This document shows positions 35,157 to 46,049 of a stretch of 64,000 nucleotides of DNA, piece after piece. A program made the translations under genes and the position numbers. Numbering within the stretch: the stretch's first letter is position 1; every line of letters starts with the position of its first letter. The notes beneath the pieces were generated by a model. That model saw nothing but the letters and a program-made list of their open reading frames with translations. It was not told the DNA's origin and ran no database searches. This DNA comes from Prosapia bicincta (lineage: Eukaryota > Arthropoda > Insecta > Hemiptera > Cercopidae): NCBI GenBank assembly GCA_036971475.1, contig JBAIZL010000003.1:102294733-102358732 (forward strand). The letters are read 5' to 3'.

Positions 35157-38100
35157 TTTCATGTGCGGAGTATATCGTGCCTAAAGGAACATACCTAGTT
35201 CCTGTCTGGGACTTAGTAAGGCGTAAACTCAGGTTACATTTAACTATTTCCTGGTTTTTTCATATCCCCAATGGTATTAGGGTAGTCTAGTGTTCTTCTA
35301 TAGGTCTTTCGTACCGTTTTACTACACGACAGTACATATTCTTTCAGTACTACATGGGACTGGAAGGAACCAAAATTGAAATCTTAGAAATGTTTTTCCA
35401 ACATTGGAGATATATTGGGATATACAGGGTACTAATGAGGAGGCCAAGTTTTACTTCGTATAAGTAATGACAGTCTGATACTCTTGACAGCAAAATATGC
35501 AACATAATTTTCCATTTTTGTGACACTACATTGCTTGATCATAAGTTTTGAGATAAATCAAAATAACGGAGAAATGCGAAAACATACTTAATAATATCAA
35601 GGAATTTGTAAAATCGGTTCGGACGACAAGAAAAATTAGGTTAATTTTGTTCTATCCGAAGAAGAATAAACAAATATAAATTAAACGTTTGATTTCTTTC
35701 TGTAAATTCAGAAAATCTACTTTCACAACAGCCTTGCAGTGTAATTTATTTCTACACAGCGTATTCTTGAAAAGATTTCATTGCTGGCCGTGACGTCATC
35801 TCAGATAATGTACAACCAATAATAACCGTAGTTTGGACTAAATAATCGTAAAGTACCGACAAGATCAGTGCGACCGACTCTAGTGAAGGATGATTGAAAG
35901 CCAAGGTAGGTGTGTTACAAGGTATTGTTTGTGCTGGCCTACGCCGAGATTCTGGATACATTCAGACACGTTTTAACGCAAACAACAATCACCTATGCAC
36001 TGTCAGTGAAAGATGAAATTTTACGGCTTTAATTGATAACCACCAGTAGGATAATAATTAGATATGCAGATAACATCTTTTTTTCAGAATATCTGTGTAA
36101 AAAAACAATTAAGGATACCTTAAGAATAGAACACGCTGGGGATAAAGAAGTGATGTTTAATAGGGATATTACCAGACAAGGTCGACGATTATTTTCATCT
36201 ATAGAAAAGTTTTAGTTTTAAATTGATTTTGATGATTTTTTGTATCAGATTTCTCTTTAGATTTCCTGAAAGACTGTAAGAATCCTTCACAACCCAGCAT
36301 CTCCTATAGGTTATTACATCTTCTCAGGTCTGTCCAGGTACCGAGTGGACAGCTCTCTTTACTCCGGATAAGAGACCAGGCACCGAGTGGACAGCTCTCT
36401 TTACTCCAGATAAGAGAAAGTACCTTTTAGGAAAGCTACCCTACCCACGTGATGATTTCCCCTTTTGCCACGACAAGGGGATCATTATACATCATTTTCA
36501 TAGTCTTATTTAATTTCATTTACGTTCCCTAATCCTCATTCTTTGAAGCGTATGTAATGGGTAAACATATCCTCAAAGAATCCTCAAAGAGAGTAGGCCC
36601 AGTTTGAATACACGACCCTGAGATGTGATATAATCCGTCCTACATCCTCTTCTAGGGGATTATACTGATCCCAACAACGTTCACAAAACTTTCCTAACAT
36701 CCGTATTCGAAGAATGTCACACTAGCTGAGATGATAAAACCATGCATGACTCATTCCTCTCCATGACTCTCTCGACATCAGTGCTCGTGTTGGTTACGTT
36801 GGTAATGACTCTTATTTAGGCAAGCCATCTGGTTGGTGGTTTCACCTCTGCATCTAGTGGCTTGTATTTTTCTTTGGACTACCTCTTCTAGGTTATCTTC
36901 GAATCATATGACGGTGAGGGCAAAGTTCCATAGTATACGGCAGCAACCATCCTTCTTTGATTATAGTAAACGTAATATTTTTGAAATTAAAGTGTTTGAA
37001 ATATTTTTCTTAAAAATGCATTATGATTTGGATTTAAAGAGAAGATCAATTTAGGTTTCCTCTTAATATGAAAGAAAATGAGAAGCCCCTAGAACACTCT
37101 ATAATCCCTCTATAAAACTAAAATAACAATTAAAACTCTAATAAAAGGTAATGCCATTATTAATTTTTTCTTATGCCTGTAGACTATATGAAATCTATTT
37201 AGATTATTACTTTTCATCCACAAAGGTCAATTAAAGTTTAGAAAATCTCGCAATGAGTACTTTTCAGATGGAAAATATCTAAGCCGAAAATTGAAAATAA
37301 AAGGAGGATTTTACTATTTTAGAAACCATTTGTCGCCAACGATTTTTACTCAAAGAGAATCTACTGGCTGTAAAATTAAACGGCGTTGAAACTAAAACAA
37401 AATATAGGAAATACATGGAATAAGTTATGTAGGCCAACTTGGAGCAGCACAAACGTTTTCAGAAATAACTGGGGAACAGAAGTAAGGTTGAAGATTTAGA
37501 TTATATGAAGAAAATATAAAGAGAGCCGTAAGAATTAAAATTGTCATATAAAGTGAGAACTGAAATTGTGTTAGAAAAAGTATTTATTATGAAAAGAACT
37601 GTATTTTTGTCGAAGGAAAAGAGGGATGAAATTGTATTAGAAAGAAGGGTTCAAGTAATAAAATAGAGGGATAATATGAGAATAATTGTGTCAGTGAGGT
37701 GTTGGTAAAGTAAAATTGTTAGAGGAAATAATTTAAAACTGTGGAAAAAAATGTATAAAAAGTGGATGGAAATTGAATTTGAAATTAGTTAGAAAACATT
37801 ACCTACTGAACGGAAAAATGTATGAATAAACTAGTCGGTCTAAAGTTTGAATCGAAGAAAATATCGGATGAGTTGCGCCAAGTTCAATGGGTTATTTGCT
37901 GAAACCAAACAAAAGGTCGTGCAATGTTTGTGAAATAGTTTTGTATAAGGAACTAGGGAGGAAAGATAATGTATGCGCTACGCTTACATTGGATGCCATT
38001 TATGTGAGCTAATACAAGCTTCTAAGCTCACGCCTAAGTAAGTGGATATTGAAATTCCGCACCAGAACCCACTGCTAGTAAGTTGTTCAATGATTGGACT

Positions 38101-38537
38101 TTAAACTGTATAATTACATTTACAACTTGAATATTTATGAATTAAAAACCATTCGGACTGTGTTGTGTCTATATAAAGCATGTTTGATTCAATGCTCGAT
38201 GAAGTTTCCCACGCATCCACGTCATTAGTAAGTCTAGACAGGGTACAGCCAATTAAACGTAAAAACGTCATACGCACACCGGATTCAGAAATCCATCCCA
38301 ATTACGATTTGAATTCTTTTGAAATATTACATAGTTCATTGGAAGTTCCACTCTGATTGAGCAGCGAAATACCTTGGCTAGATTCCAGCCCCGCAGTGTA
38401 AATTAAGCAATCCTTAGCGGTGTCGTTGTTTTGAAAATATCGAATATTTTTTTTAAAACAACAGCACTCTTGACACAAAAATTTCAAAAGTAATTACGTA
38501 GGTGAATTAATTTTTTTAATAATTATTTTCTCAAGTA
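35157..38537. other. Intergenic DNA, no supported gene
   Basis: About 3.4 kb of mostly single-copy DNA. Frames of 60-73 codons on both strands are unrecognisable and several start at GTG. The only tandem structure is the 42-bp duplication at 36334-36417. From about 37440 to 37830 the plus strand is purine-rich (many GAAA and AGGG phrases) but not periodic. Confidence 0.5.
36334..36417. repeat. 42-bp tandem duplication
   Basis: Two adjacent copies beginning CCAGGTACCGAGTGG (36334) and CCAGGCACCGAGTGG (36376), sharing ACAGCTCTCTTTACTCC and ending ATAAGAGA. They differ at two sites. Confidence 0.95.
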
Positions 38538-38625
38538 GTATTTTGATAGTTTTTTTAAAAAAAGGTTCAACTAATTTTGTGGTATTTTGATAGTTTTTTT
38601 TTTTTTAAGTTCAACTAATTTTGTG
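38538..38625. repeat. 44-bp tandem duplication with T-runs
   Basis: GTATTTTGATAGTTTTTTT at 38538 and 38582, each followed by a poly-A or poly-T stretch and TTCAACTAATTTTGTG. Looser relatives (TTTTGTGA, T-run, AATTTGACCC) occur at about 38742-38800 and 39150-39185, so this whole area is a decayed T-rich repeat. Confidence 0.85.
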
Positions 38626-39207
38626 ACAAACGCTTTTATAATTTATTTTATGTAGTAATTTTATGACTTAACTACATTTTAATGTGTTTAGCTAATAATG
38701 GTTTTTCATCTTCATTAAACGAATTTTTTGTTTAAACCTTATTTTGTGACAGTTTTTTTTTTAAAATTTGACCCATTTAATATGCAATACTTTTTTCTCT
38801 ATCCTGATTAAAGGACACGTAATTTACCCCCATTTCTAAACTTGACCTTGATTTGTGCATCTATTTTATTACTCTGGCCTCAATCGACGTTTTCACTATT
38901 TTAATTCGTCTGTAACTAAAGTGTTTACAATAAGGGTTGTAAATATGGATATTTCTTGGTCGGTTGACGGGAAGCAACCGATCAGATAGCTTCAGGTCGA
39001 AACTTTCCCCTCTTACCTTAACCAGGGGATCATCAAGTCCTTCCTAGTTACATTTACCCTTCCATATCCTTTTCCACAAGGAACACGATCCTTCGAAGGC
39101 GGTAATGGTCATACAAACTGACCGACTTAAAATCTTTAAACAATAACTTTATTTTGTGATGAGGGTTTTTTTTTAATTTGACCCTATTTTTGTATAATAT
39201 TTTCAAA

Positions 39208-39455
39208 AGTCGGCTTTGTTTTCTGGCTAACCGTGTTCTCAATTCAGTAGCAGTTTTGGCTACGTTTTCGGAGTTAAACGATGGCGGTTTCAATCTCATC
39301 AAACCATTCTTTGGCTTTGCGTCTAAGAACATTTCAGTTACATGAATTTCTTATATGCCTTCTTGGTTTATTATAGATACATTGGGGGATACGATATTTT
39401 TCAGCCATACTTGACATTGTCAAGTTCTTTGTTGACTCGGTTCGTATGGCTTCCA
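39208..39455. repeat. Diverged direct repeat, copy A (partner at 39955-40215)
   Basis: This matches 39955-40215 in the same orientation at an estimated 75%. Shared blocks include TAAGAACATTTCAGTTA, TTGGTTTATTATAGATACAT, ATGATATTTTTC-like and GTTGACTCG. A 92-codon minus-strand frame (39054-39332) overlaps this copy, but the equivalent frame in copy B has several stops, so it is not evidence of a gene. Confidence 0.8.
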
Positions 39456-39546
39456 TCTATCACAATAGTTACAATAAAAATATTGAAAAGAACCCCAATA
39501 CCACAAAAATAATCAAAAATAACAAATAAGACCAGTTACTTAAGAT

Positions 39547-39597
39547 TAAACCCTTATGTACATTTCGATGACCATGTCATCATCATCAGAGGGTCTA
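39547..39597 (-). ncRNA. Candidate hammerhead ribozyme, mirror copy in the left arm
   Basis: The left arm is an exact reverse complement of the right, so this minus-strand copy has the same sequence as 39697-39747: core CTGATGA (plus-strand TCATCAG at 39583-39589) and GAAA (plus-strand TTTC at 39563-39566). If the palindrome is real, both strands of the locus can yield the motif. A transcript through the whole palindrome would instead fold into one long hairpin and mask both copies. Confidence 0.5.
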
Positions 39598-39696
39598 GTT
39601 ACAAAACACAATCTAGCACACAAGAAGTTACAAACTAGAATGAACTAGAATCATTCTAGTTTGTAACTTCTTGTGTGCTAGATTGTGTTTTGTAAC

Positions 39697-39747
39697 TAGA
39701 CCCTCTGATGATGATGACATGGTCATCGAAATGTACATAAGGGTTTA
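39697..39747 (+). ncRNA. Candidate type I hammerhead ribozyme, complete
   Basis: Elements appear in the order known for type I hammerheads. Helix I 5' strand is TAGACCCT (39697-39704) and the core is CTGATGA (39705-39711). After T39712, helix II is GATGAC (39713-39718), loop ATG, GTCATC (39722-39727). GAAA follows at 39728-39731. Helix III is ATGTACAT (39731-39738), self-complementary and ending in the required U. The cleavage-site base is A39739. Helix I 3' strand is AGGGTTTA (39740-39747), pairing with the 5' strand at all eight positions with one G-U wobble. Every conserved core base is present. The palindromic helix III has only two bases between its halves, so it would form best between two molecules or in a tandem dimer, as reported for hammerheads of Penelope-like elements and retrozymes. 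T39712 does not pair next to the core. Loop-loop contacts and activity are unknown. Confidence 0.6.
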
Positions 39748-39954
39748 ATCTTAAGTAACTGGTCTTATTTGTTATTTTTGATTATTTTTGTGGTATTGGG
39801 GTTCTTTTCAATATTTTTATTGTAATATATTGTACCACTGTGCTCTTGATATTGTGTATCACAATAGTATCACATACTATGTACTTAATTAGTTAAGGTT
39901 TTACCGGTATTTTGTACAGTATTATGATGGGGATTATAACGTAAACTTACCTTT

Positions 39955-40215
39955 CCAAACTTTACTTTATTTTCTGACAAAACTTTGTCTCAATTATGTA
40001 ACAGTTTTGGCATCACTTTATGAGCTCAACGACGGTGGTTTGGATATGATAAAACTATTTTTAAAACTGTTTTGCCTTTAAGAACATTTCAGTTATCTAA
40101 ATATTTTATATTTCTGTTTGGTTTATTATAGATACATTGAATATGAATATGATATTTTTCCGCCACACTTGACACCGTCGAGTTATTTGTTGACTCGTTT
40201 CGTGGCACATTCTAC
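39955..40215. repeat. Diverged direct repeat, copy B (partner at 39208-39455)
   Basis: Second copy of the repeat described at 39208. It ends near GTTGACTCGTTTCGTGGC, where copy A reads GTTGACTCGGTTCGTATGGC. The two copies bracket the palindrome and about 130 bp of further DNA. Whether they are an old tandem duplication interrupted by the palindrome or two insertions of one element cannot be decided here. Confidence 0.8.
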
Positions 40216-40317
40216 CAGAATAAACTACAAACGGTTCCGTTACTACGCATTTTACAAGGTATTTAGAATACCATTATGATGGGAATTTGTTTCCTTCTTT
40301 GTTTTGTTAAGATCAGA

Positions 40318-40345
40318 CTGAGGATGTCTACAGTTTCTAACGAAA
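40318..40345 (+). ncRNA. Hammerhead-ribozyme-like motif, intact core, decayed stems
   Basis: CTGAGGA (a full match to CTGANGA) is followed by 17 nt (TGTCTACAGTTTCTAAC) and GAAA, then CATGCATC. The helix II strands GTCTACAG and CTAAC look like a hairpin that has lost bases. ACATGC is one base from the palindrome ACATGT. Helix I is not evident. It is downstream of direct repeat copy B and followed by an AT-rich AATTTGTATTTTAC tail like those after other copies. Confidence 0.35.
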
Positions 40346-40977
40346 CATGCATCATAATGTAATTTGTATTTTACTCCCACCTTATTTGGAAATATATGTA
40401 GTCATTCTCATATAGCGGTGAAAAAAACTTTAAAGAATTCTATATTAAAATATTACCCTCCTTATTCATTTCGCTCAGAGCCCAAATGTGGCAATCACCG
40501 TCTCCAGAGAAACGTTTAAACAATTTAGTGCAGGCATACTCTACATCACCTCTCAAGGCAATAACTCTTTTCTCTTTAAAGTGTTGAAAGCTGCCACTTC
40601 CTGGAGATTTGTTGCCAAAGTATGTCTCTTAAATAATCGGCGTGACCATGTGAAGGCAGACTCTTCTAACCTTACAACCGTGGCGCCCTATCAACCTTCT
40701 TTTGCATATGTTTTGCGCATAAACATCACTGCCAAGTTTAGCCAATTATAAGGTGTGTACACTCCTGCATTATTATGTATTCACGAATTAAATTTATGTA
40801 CATTTTGTTAAGTTTCTCATTACGTAAATCGTACTCACGCAGCGTTCGTTTCACATGCATTCCATGTAAACAGGTAATTTGAAACTACAGCACTAGCTGG
40901 GTACAATATTGTAAACCGCAAAATTTAGGAGTTAAGTACAGATTTTACGGGAAATTTATTGTTTAAAATTAAAATTA

Positions 40978-40980
<3 letters not shown>
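40346..40980. other. Intergenic DNA, nothing recognised
   Basis: An 87-codon frame (40488-40751) is open but has no recognisable domain, and no splice or promoter context supports it. Otherwise single-copy DNA. Confidence 0.45.

Positions 40981-41033
<53 letters not shown>
40981..41033. repeat. TA dinucleotide microsatellite
   Basis: An uninterrupted run of about 26 TA units. Confidence 0.98.
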
Positions 41034-41038
<5 letters not shown>

Positions 41039-41056
41039 GTCCATTTCTTCCGGAAA

Positions 41057-41102
41057 ATAATATTTAGCCACAATATTTAGGCAATATTTAGATAATATTT
41101 AG
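41057..41102. repeat. Short ~11-bp tandem repeat
   Basis: ATAATATTTAG, CAATATTTAG, CAATATTTAG and ATAATATTTAG in close succession with one to three bases between them. Confidence 0.8.
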
Positions 41103-42684
41103 CCCGTTGCTTCTTTTACTACCATAGTATGATTCTCGAAATACAGCAATGACAAGAACTGTACAGTGTTGCCAAGTTGTAAACTATAAAACGTGCTACT
41201 TAAGAACAGACTATCCTTTTGTTTACATATGCAAAACTTATTTTTCACCCTTTCTTCAAAACCATTTTCCCGATCCCCAACAGACTTCAGATGGACGTGA
41301 TGAACAGGACGAAATTAGAAGGGGATGAAAGAGGACATAAAAATGCAAGATATGTTTTAAATAATGTTGTGGAGGGTGTAATGTTCAAAATAAATGAAAA
41401 AGAAGCTGAATGGTAAAGCTCCAAGTAGTACAATAGGGGAGTAAAAGTCGAAATAGAAGCTGAAAGCTTGATGGAAAATGACATTGACGGGAAATATCGA
41501 CATTTAGGGGGAGTAAATGACGAGAAAGGTGGTTTTGCAATAAGATTTCATTGGAGTAAGAGACGAGTAGAAAGCTCTCACCACAACATTGAAGTGAAGT
41601 AGAAGAAGAAGTGAAGTGAGAGACGAGAAAAAAGCTTTCGAATCAAGATAGCAGTGGCCTAAAAGACGAGAAAAAAGTTCAGATATCGTGTCTCAAGTGA
41701 ATAAAGAAAGAAAATTAATATTGTAGTGGGATAGAAAATAAGTCGTAGCTTTGATTTTGGAGTAGCGTAACAGGGTAGGAAGGTGCTTTCCCATTGTGTT
41801 TCAAGTGAATAAAACAAAAAAATTAGCATCAATATTAACGTTGTTGTAGAATAAAAACAATTAGCTTCGACATAAAGAGGCATAACCGAGGAGGAAAACA
41901 TTCCGGATTGAGATTGAAGATGAGTAACACAGTAGAAAGTTGCTTTCAAAGCAAAATTAAAGAGATATAAAAGATGAGAAAAAACATTTATTTAATTCAG
42001 AAACTGTCTTTCATAATAGAGTAGCGTTGCAGACGAGAAAGAATTTTTTACATCAAGATTAAAGCGGTAAACAATTCGCTTGTGTATAAAGCGGAGAAAA
42101 AATTCAGAGTTTGTATAAAACGACCAAAAAAAAAAAGGCTGCGAGGTGATGTAAAAAAAGGAAGAAATCACACAAACAGTCTCCTTATTGTTTAAAAGTA
42201 AAACACTTAACAAAAATTCAACTTGGCCTTTTCTTTTGTATTAAAAGAACAATTAAATGTTTGTAACTCAAGGTCGTCAGAGACGAAATGATCGACACCC
42301 TTTTCCCAGACAATTTATACAAAGCATTAACTTTACTAAACTAAACCACGGGATTTACTAAATTAATTAACTTAACAAGGGAATTACTAAATTTGATGGC
42401 TTTACTTTCGTACTTGCTGGCACGAAACTTGTACAAGCACTGTGAGACTGATTGTTTGTATTTTAGCGCATCTCTAAACTTTGTAATCCAGCGGATTTAG
42501 ACTGGGTCCAGCTTATACGTAATCAAATCTACCGAGAAGCCGGCTTAAGCTTCTCTACAGTGCAATTAGTGTTCTCTGTAACGTCTTCAAGTCTACCTGT
42601 TTTACTTCAAGTAAACTACCCACTCCAAGAAATATCATAATTTTCTCCTTTTCTCAGTGGCAGGAGATCAATATGTTATTTCCT
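41103..42684. other. Intergenic DNA, nothing recognised
   Basis: The plus strand is purine-rich from about 41290 to 42190, with loosely recurring phrases such as GACGAGAAAAAAG and AAAGAT. This may be a very old degenerate repeat. Minus-strand frames here are rich in F, S and L because of that bias and are not recognisable proteins. Confidence 0.5.
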
Positions 42685-45600
42685 AAGACCTACCTAACTC
42701 TATCATATTAATACTTTGTCTTAGAGAGTATCCTACTCTTCCCATCTTACTCTTCTTCGGAATATAACGGACATACATCTATTTACGTTCTTCTACATGG
42801 TGCTACCTATAAAACCTACCTAACTCCATCATATTAATACTTTGTCTTAGAGAGTATCCTACTCTTCCCATCTTACTCTTCTTCGGAATATAACGGACAT
42901 ACATCTATTTACGTTCTTCTACATGGTGCTACCTATAAAACCTACCTAACTCCATCATATTAATACTTTATCTTGGAGAGTATCCTACTCTTCCCATCTT
43001 ACTCTTCTTCGGAATATAACGGACATACATCTATTTACGTTCTTCTAGATGGTGCTACCTATAAAACCCACCTAACTCCATCATATTAATACTTTGTCTT
43101 AGAGAGTATCCTACTCTTCCCATCTTACTCTTCTTCGGAATATAACGGACATACATCTATTTACGTTCTTCTACATGGTGCTACCTATAAAACCTACCTA
43201 ACTCCATCATATTTATACTTTGTCTTAGAGAGTATCCTACTCTTCCCATCTTACTCTTCTTCGGAATATAACGGACATACATCTATTTACGTTCTTCTAC
43301 ATGGTGCTACCCATAACACCTACCTAACTCCATCATATTTATACTTTGTCTTAGAGAGTATCCTACTCTTCCCATCTTACTCTTCTTCAGAATATAACGG
43401 ACATACATCTATTTACGTTCTTCTACATGGTGCTACCCATAAGACCTACCTAACTCCATCATATTAATACTTCGTCTTAGAGAGTATCCTACTCTTCCCA
43501 TCTTACTCTTCTTCGGAATATAACGGACATACATCTATTTACGTTCTTCTACATGGTGCTACCCATAAAACCTACCTAACTCCATCATATTAATACTTCG
43601 TCTTAGAGGGTATCCTACTTTACCCATATTACTCTTCTTTGGAATATAACGGACATACATCTATTTACGTTCTTCTACATGGTGCTACCCATAAGACCTA
43701 CCTAACTCCATCATATTAATACTTCGTCTTAGAGGGTATCCTACTTTTCCCATCTTACTCTTCTTCGGAATATAACGGACATACATCTATTTACGTTCTT
43801 CTACATAGTGCTACCCATAAAACCTACCTAACTCCATCATATTTATACTTTGTCTTAGAGAGTATCCTACTCTTCCCATCTTACTCTTCTTCGAAATATA
43901 ACAGACATACATCTATTTACGTTCTTCTACATGGTGCTACCCATAAGACCTACCTAACTCCATCATATTAATACTTCGTCTTAGAGAGTATCCTACTCTT
44001 CCCATCTTACTCTTCTTCGGAATATAACGGACATACATCTATTTACGTTCTTCTACATGGTGCTACCTATAGGACCTACCTAACTCCATCATATTAATAC
44101 TTTGTCTTAGAGATTGTCCTACTCTTCCCATCTTACTCTTCTTCGGAATATAACGGACATACATCTATTTACGTTCTTCTACATGGTGCTACCCATAGGA
44201 CCTACCTAACTCCATCATATTAATACTTCGTCTTAAAGAGTATCCTACTCTTCCCATCTTACTCTTCTTCGGAATATAACGGACATACATCTATTTACGT
44301 TCTTCTACATGGTGCTACCCATAAAACCTACCTAACTCCATCATATTAATACTTCGTCTTAGAGGGTATCCTACTCTTCCCATCTTACTCTTCTTCGGAA
44401 TATAACGGACATACATCTATCTACGTTCTTCTACATGGTGCTACCCATAAAACCTACCTAACTCCATCATATTTATACTTTGTCTTAGAGAGTATCCTAC
44501 TCTTCCCATCTTACTCTTCTTCGGAATATAACGGACATACATCTATTTACGTTCTTCTACATGGTGCTACCCATAAGACCTACCTAACTCCATCATATTA
44601 ATACTTCGTCTTAGAGAGTATCCTACTCTTCCCATCTTACTCTTCTTCGGAATATAACGGACATACATCTATTTACGTTCTTCTACATGGTGCTACCCAT
44701 AAAACCTACCTAACTCCATCATATTAATACTTCGTCTTAGAGGGTATCCTACTTTTCCCATCTTACTCTTCTTCGGAATATAACGGACATACATCTATTT
44801 ACGTTCTTCTACATGGTGCTACCCTGAAGACCTACCTAACTCCATCATATTAATACTTCGTCTTAGAGAGTATCCTACTCTTCCCATCTTACTCTTCTTC
44901 GGAATATAACGGACATACATCTATTTACGTTCTTCTACATAGTGCTACCCATAAAACCTACCTAACTCCATCATATTAATACTTTGTCTTAGAGAGTATC
45001 CTACTCTTCCCATCTTACTCTTCTTCGGAATATAACGGACATACATCTATTTACGTTCTTCTAGATGGTGCTACCTATAAAACCCACCTAACTCCATCAT
45101 ATTAATACTTTGTCTTAGAGAGTATCCTACTCTTCCCATCTTACTCTTCTTCGGAATATAACGGACATACATCTATTTACGTTCTTCTACATGGTGCTAC
45201 CTATAAAACCTACCTAACTCCATCATATTAATACTTTGTCTTAGAGAGTATCCTACTCTTCCCATCTTACTCTTCTTCGGAATATAACGGACATACATCT
45301 ATTTACGATCTTCTACATGGTGCTACACATAAGACCTACCTAACTCCATCATATTAATACTTCGTCTTAGAGAGTATCCTACTCTTCCCATCTTACTCTT
45401 CTTCGGAATATAACGGACATACAACTATTTACGTTCTTCTACATGGTGCTACCCATAACACCTACCTAATTCCATCATATTAATACTTTGTCTTAGAGAG
45501 TATCCTACTCTTCCCATCTTACTCTTCTTCGGAATATAACGGACATACATCTATTTACGTTCTTCTAGATGGTGCTACCTATAAAACCCACCTAACTCCA

Positions 45601-46049
45601 TCATATTAATACTTTGTCTTAGAGAGTATCCTACTCTTCCCATCTTACTCTTCTTCGGAATATAACGGACATACATCTATTTACGTTCTTCTACATGGTG
45701 CTACCTATAAAACCTACCTAACTCCATCATATTAATACTTCGTCTTAGAGAGTATTCCCTCTCAATCCACTTTTGTTCGGGATGTAACGGATATACATCT
45801 ATTTACGTTTTTCTACATGGTGCTACCTATAAAACCTACCTAACTCCATCATATTAATACTTCGTCTTAGAGAGTATCCTAATCTTCTTCGGAATATAAC
45901 ACACATACATCTATTTACGTTCTTCTACATGGTGCTACCCATAAAACCTACCTAACTCCATCATATTAATACTTTTTCTTAGAGAGTATCCTATTCTTCT
46001 TCGGAATATAACGGAAATACATCTATTTACGTTCTTCTACATGGTGCTA

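Larger units (their letters stand above)
39469..39825. mobile_element. Perfect palindrome: 175-bp inverted arms, 7-bp loop, each arm with a hammerhead motif
   Basis: The left arm (39469-39643) and right arm (39651-39825) are, by my base-by-base comparison, exact reverse complements around ACTAGAA (39644-39650). The right arm and its right flank (ATATTGTACCACTGTGC) match a solo copy at 57975-58190. The left arm's outer flank does not continue that match, so the left arm ends abruptly at 39469. It may be a recent foldback of a small retroelement copy. It may also be a sequencing or assembly artefact, because inverted read-through creates exactly such palindromes. Confidence 0.9.

Noticed and set aside
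39054..39332. 92-codon minus-strand ATG frame, basic and plausible-looking
   Set aside because: It overlaps a diverged direct repeat whose other copy (39955-40215) has several stops in the equivalent frame, so the frame is not conserved.
40488..40751. 87-codon plus-strand frame
   Set aside because: No domain, no repeat-element similarity and no promoter or splice context.
41289..41315. GTGATGAACAGGACGAAAT, superficially hammerhead-like
   Set aside because: Only seven bases separate the TGATGA and GAAA boxes, too few for helix II, and no flanking pairing is seen.
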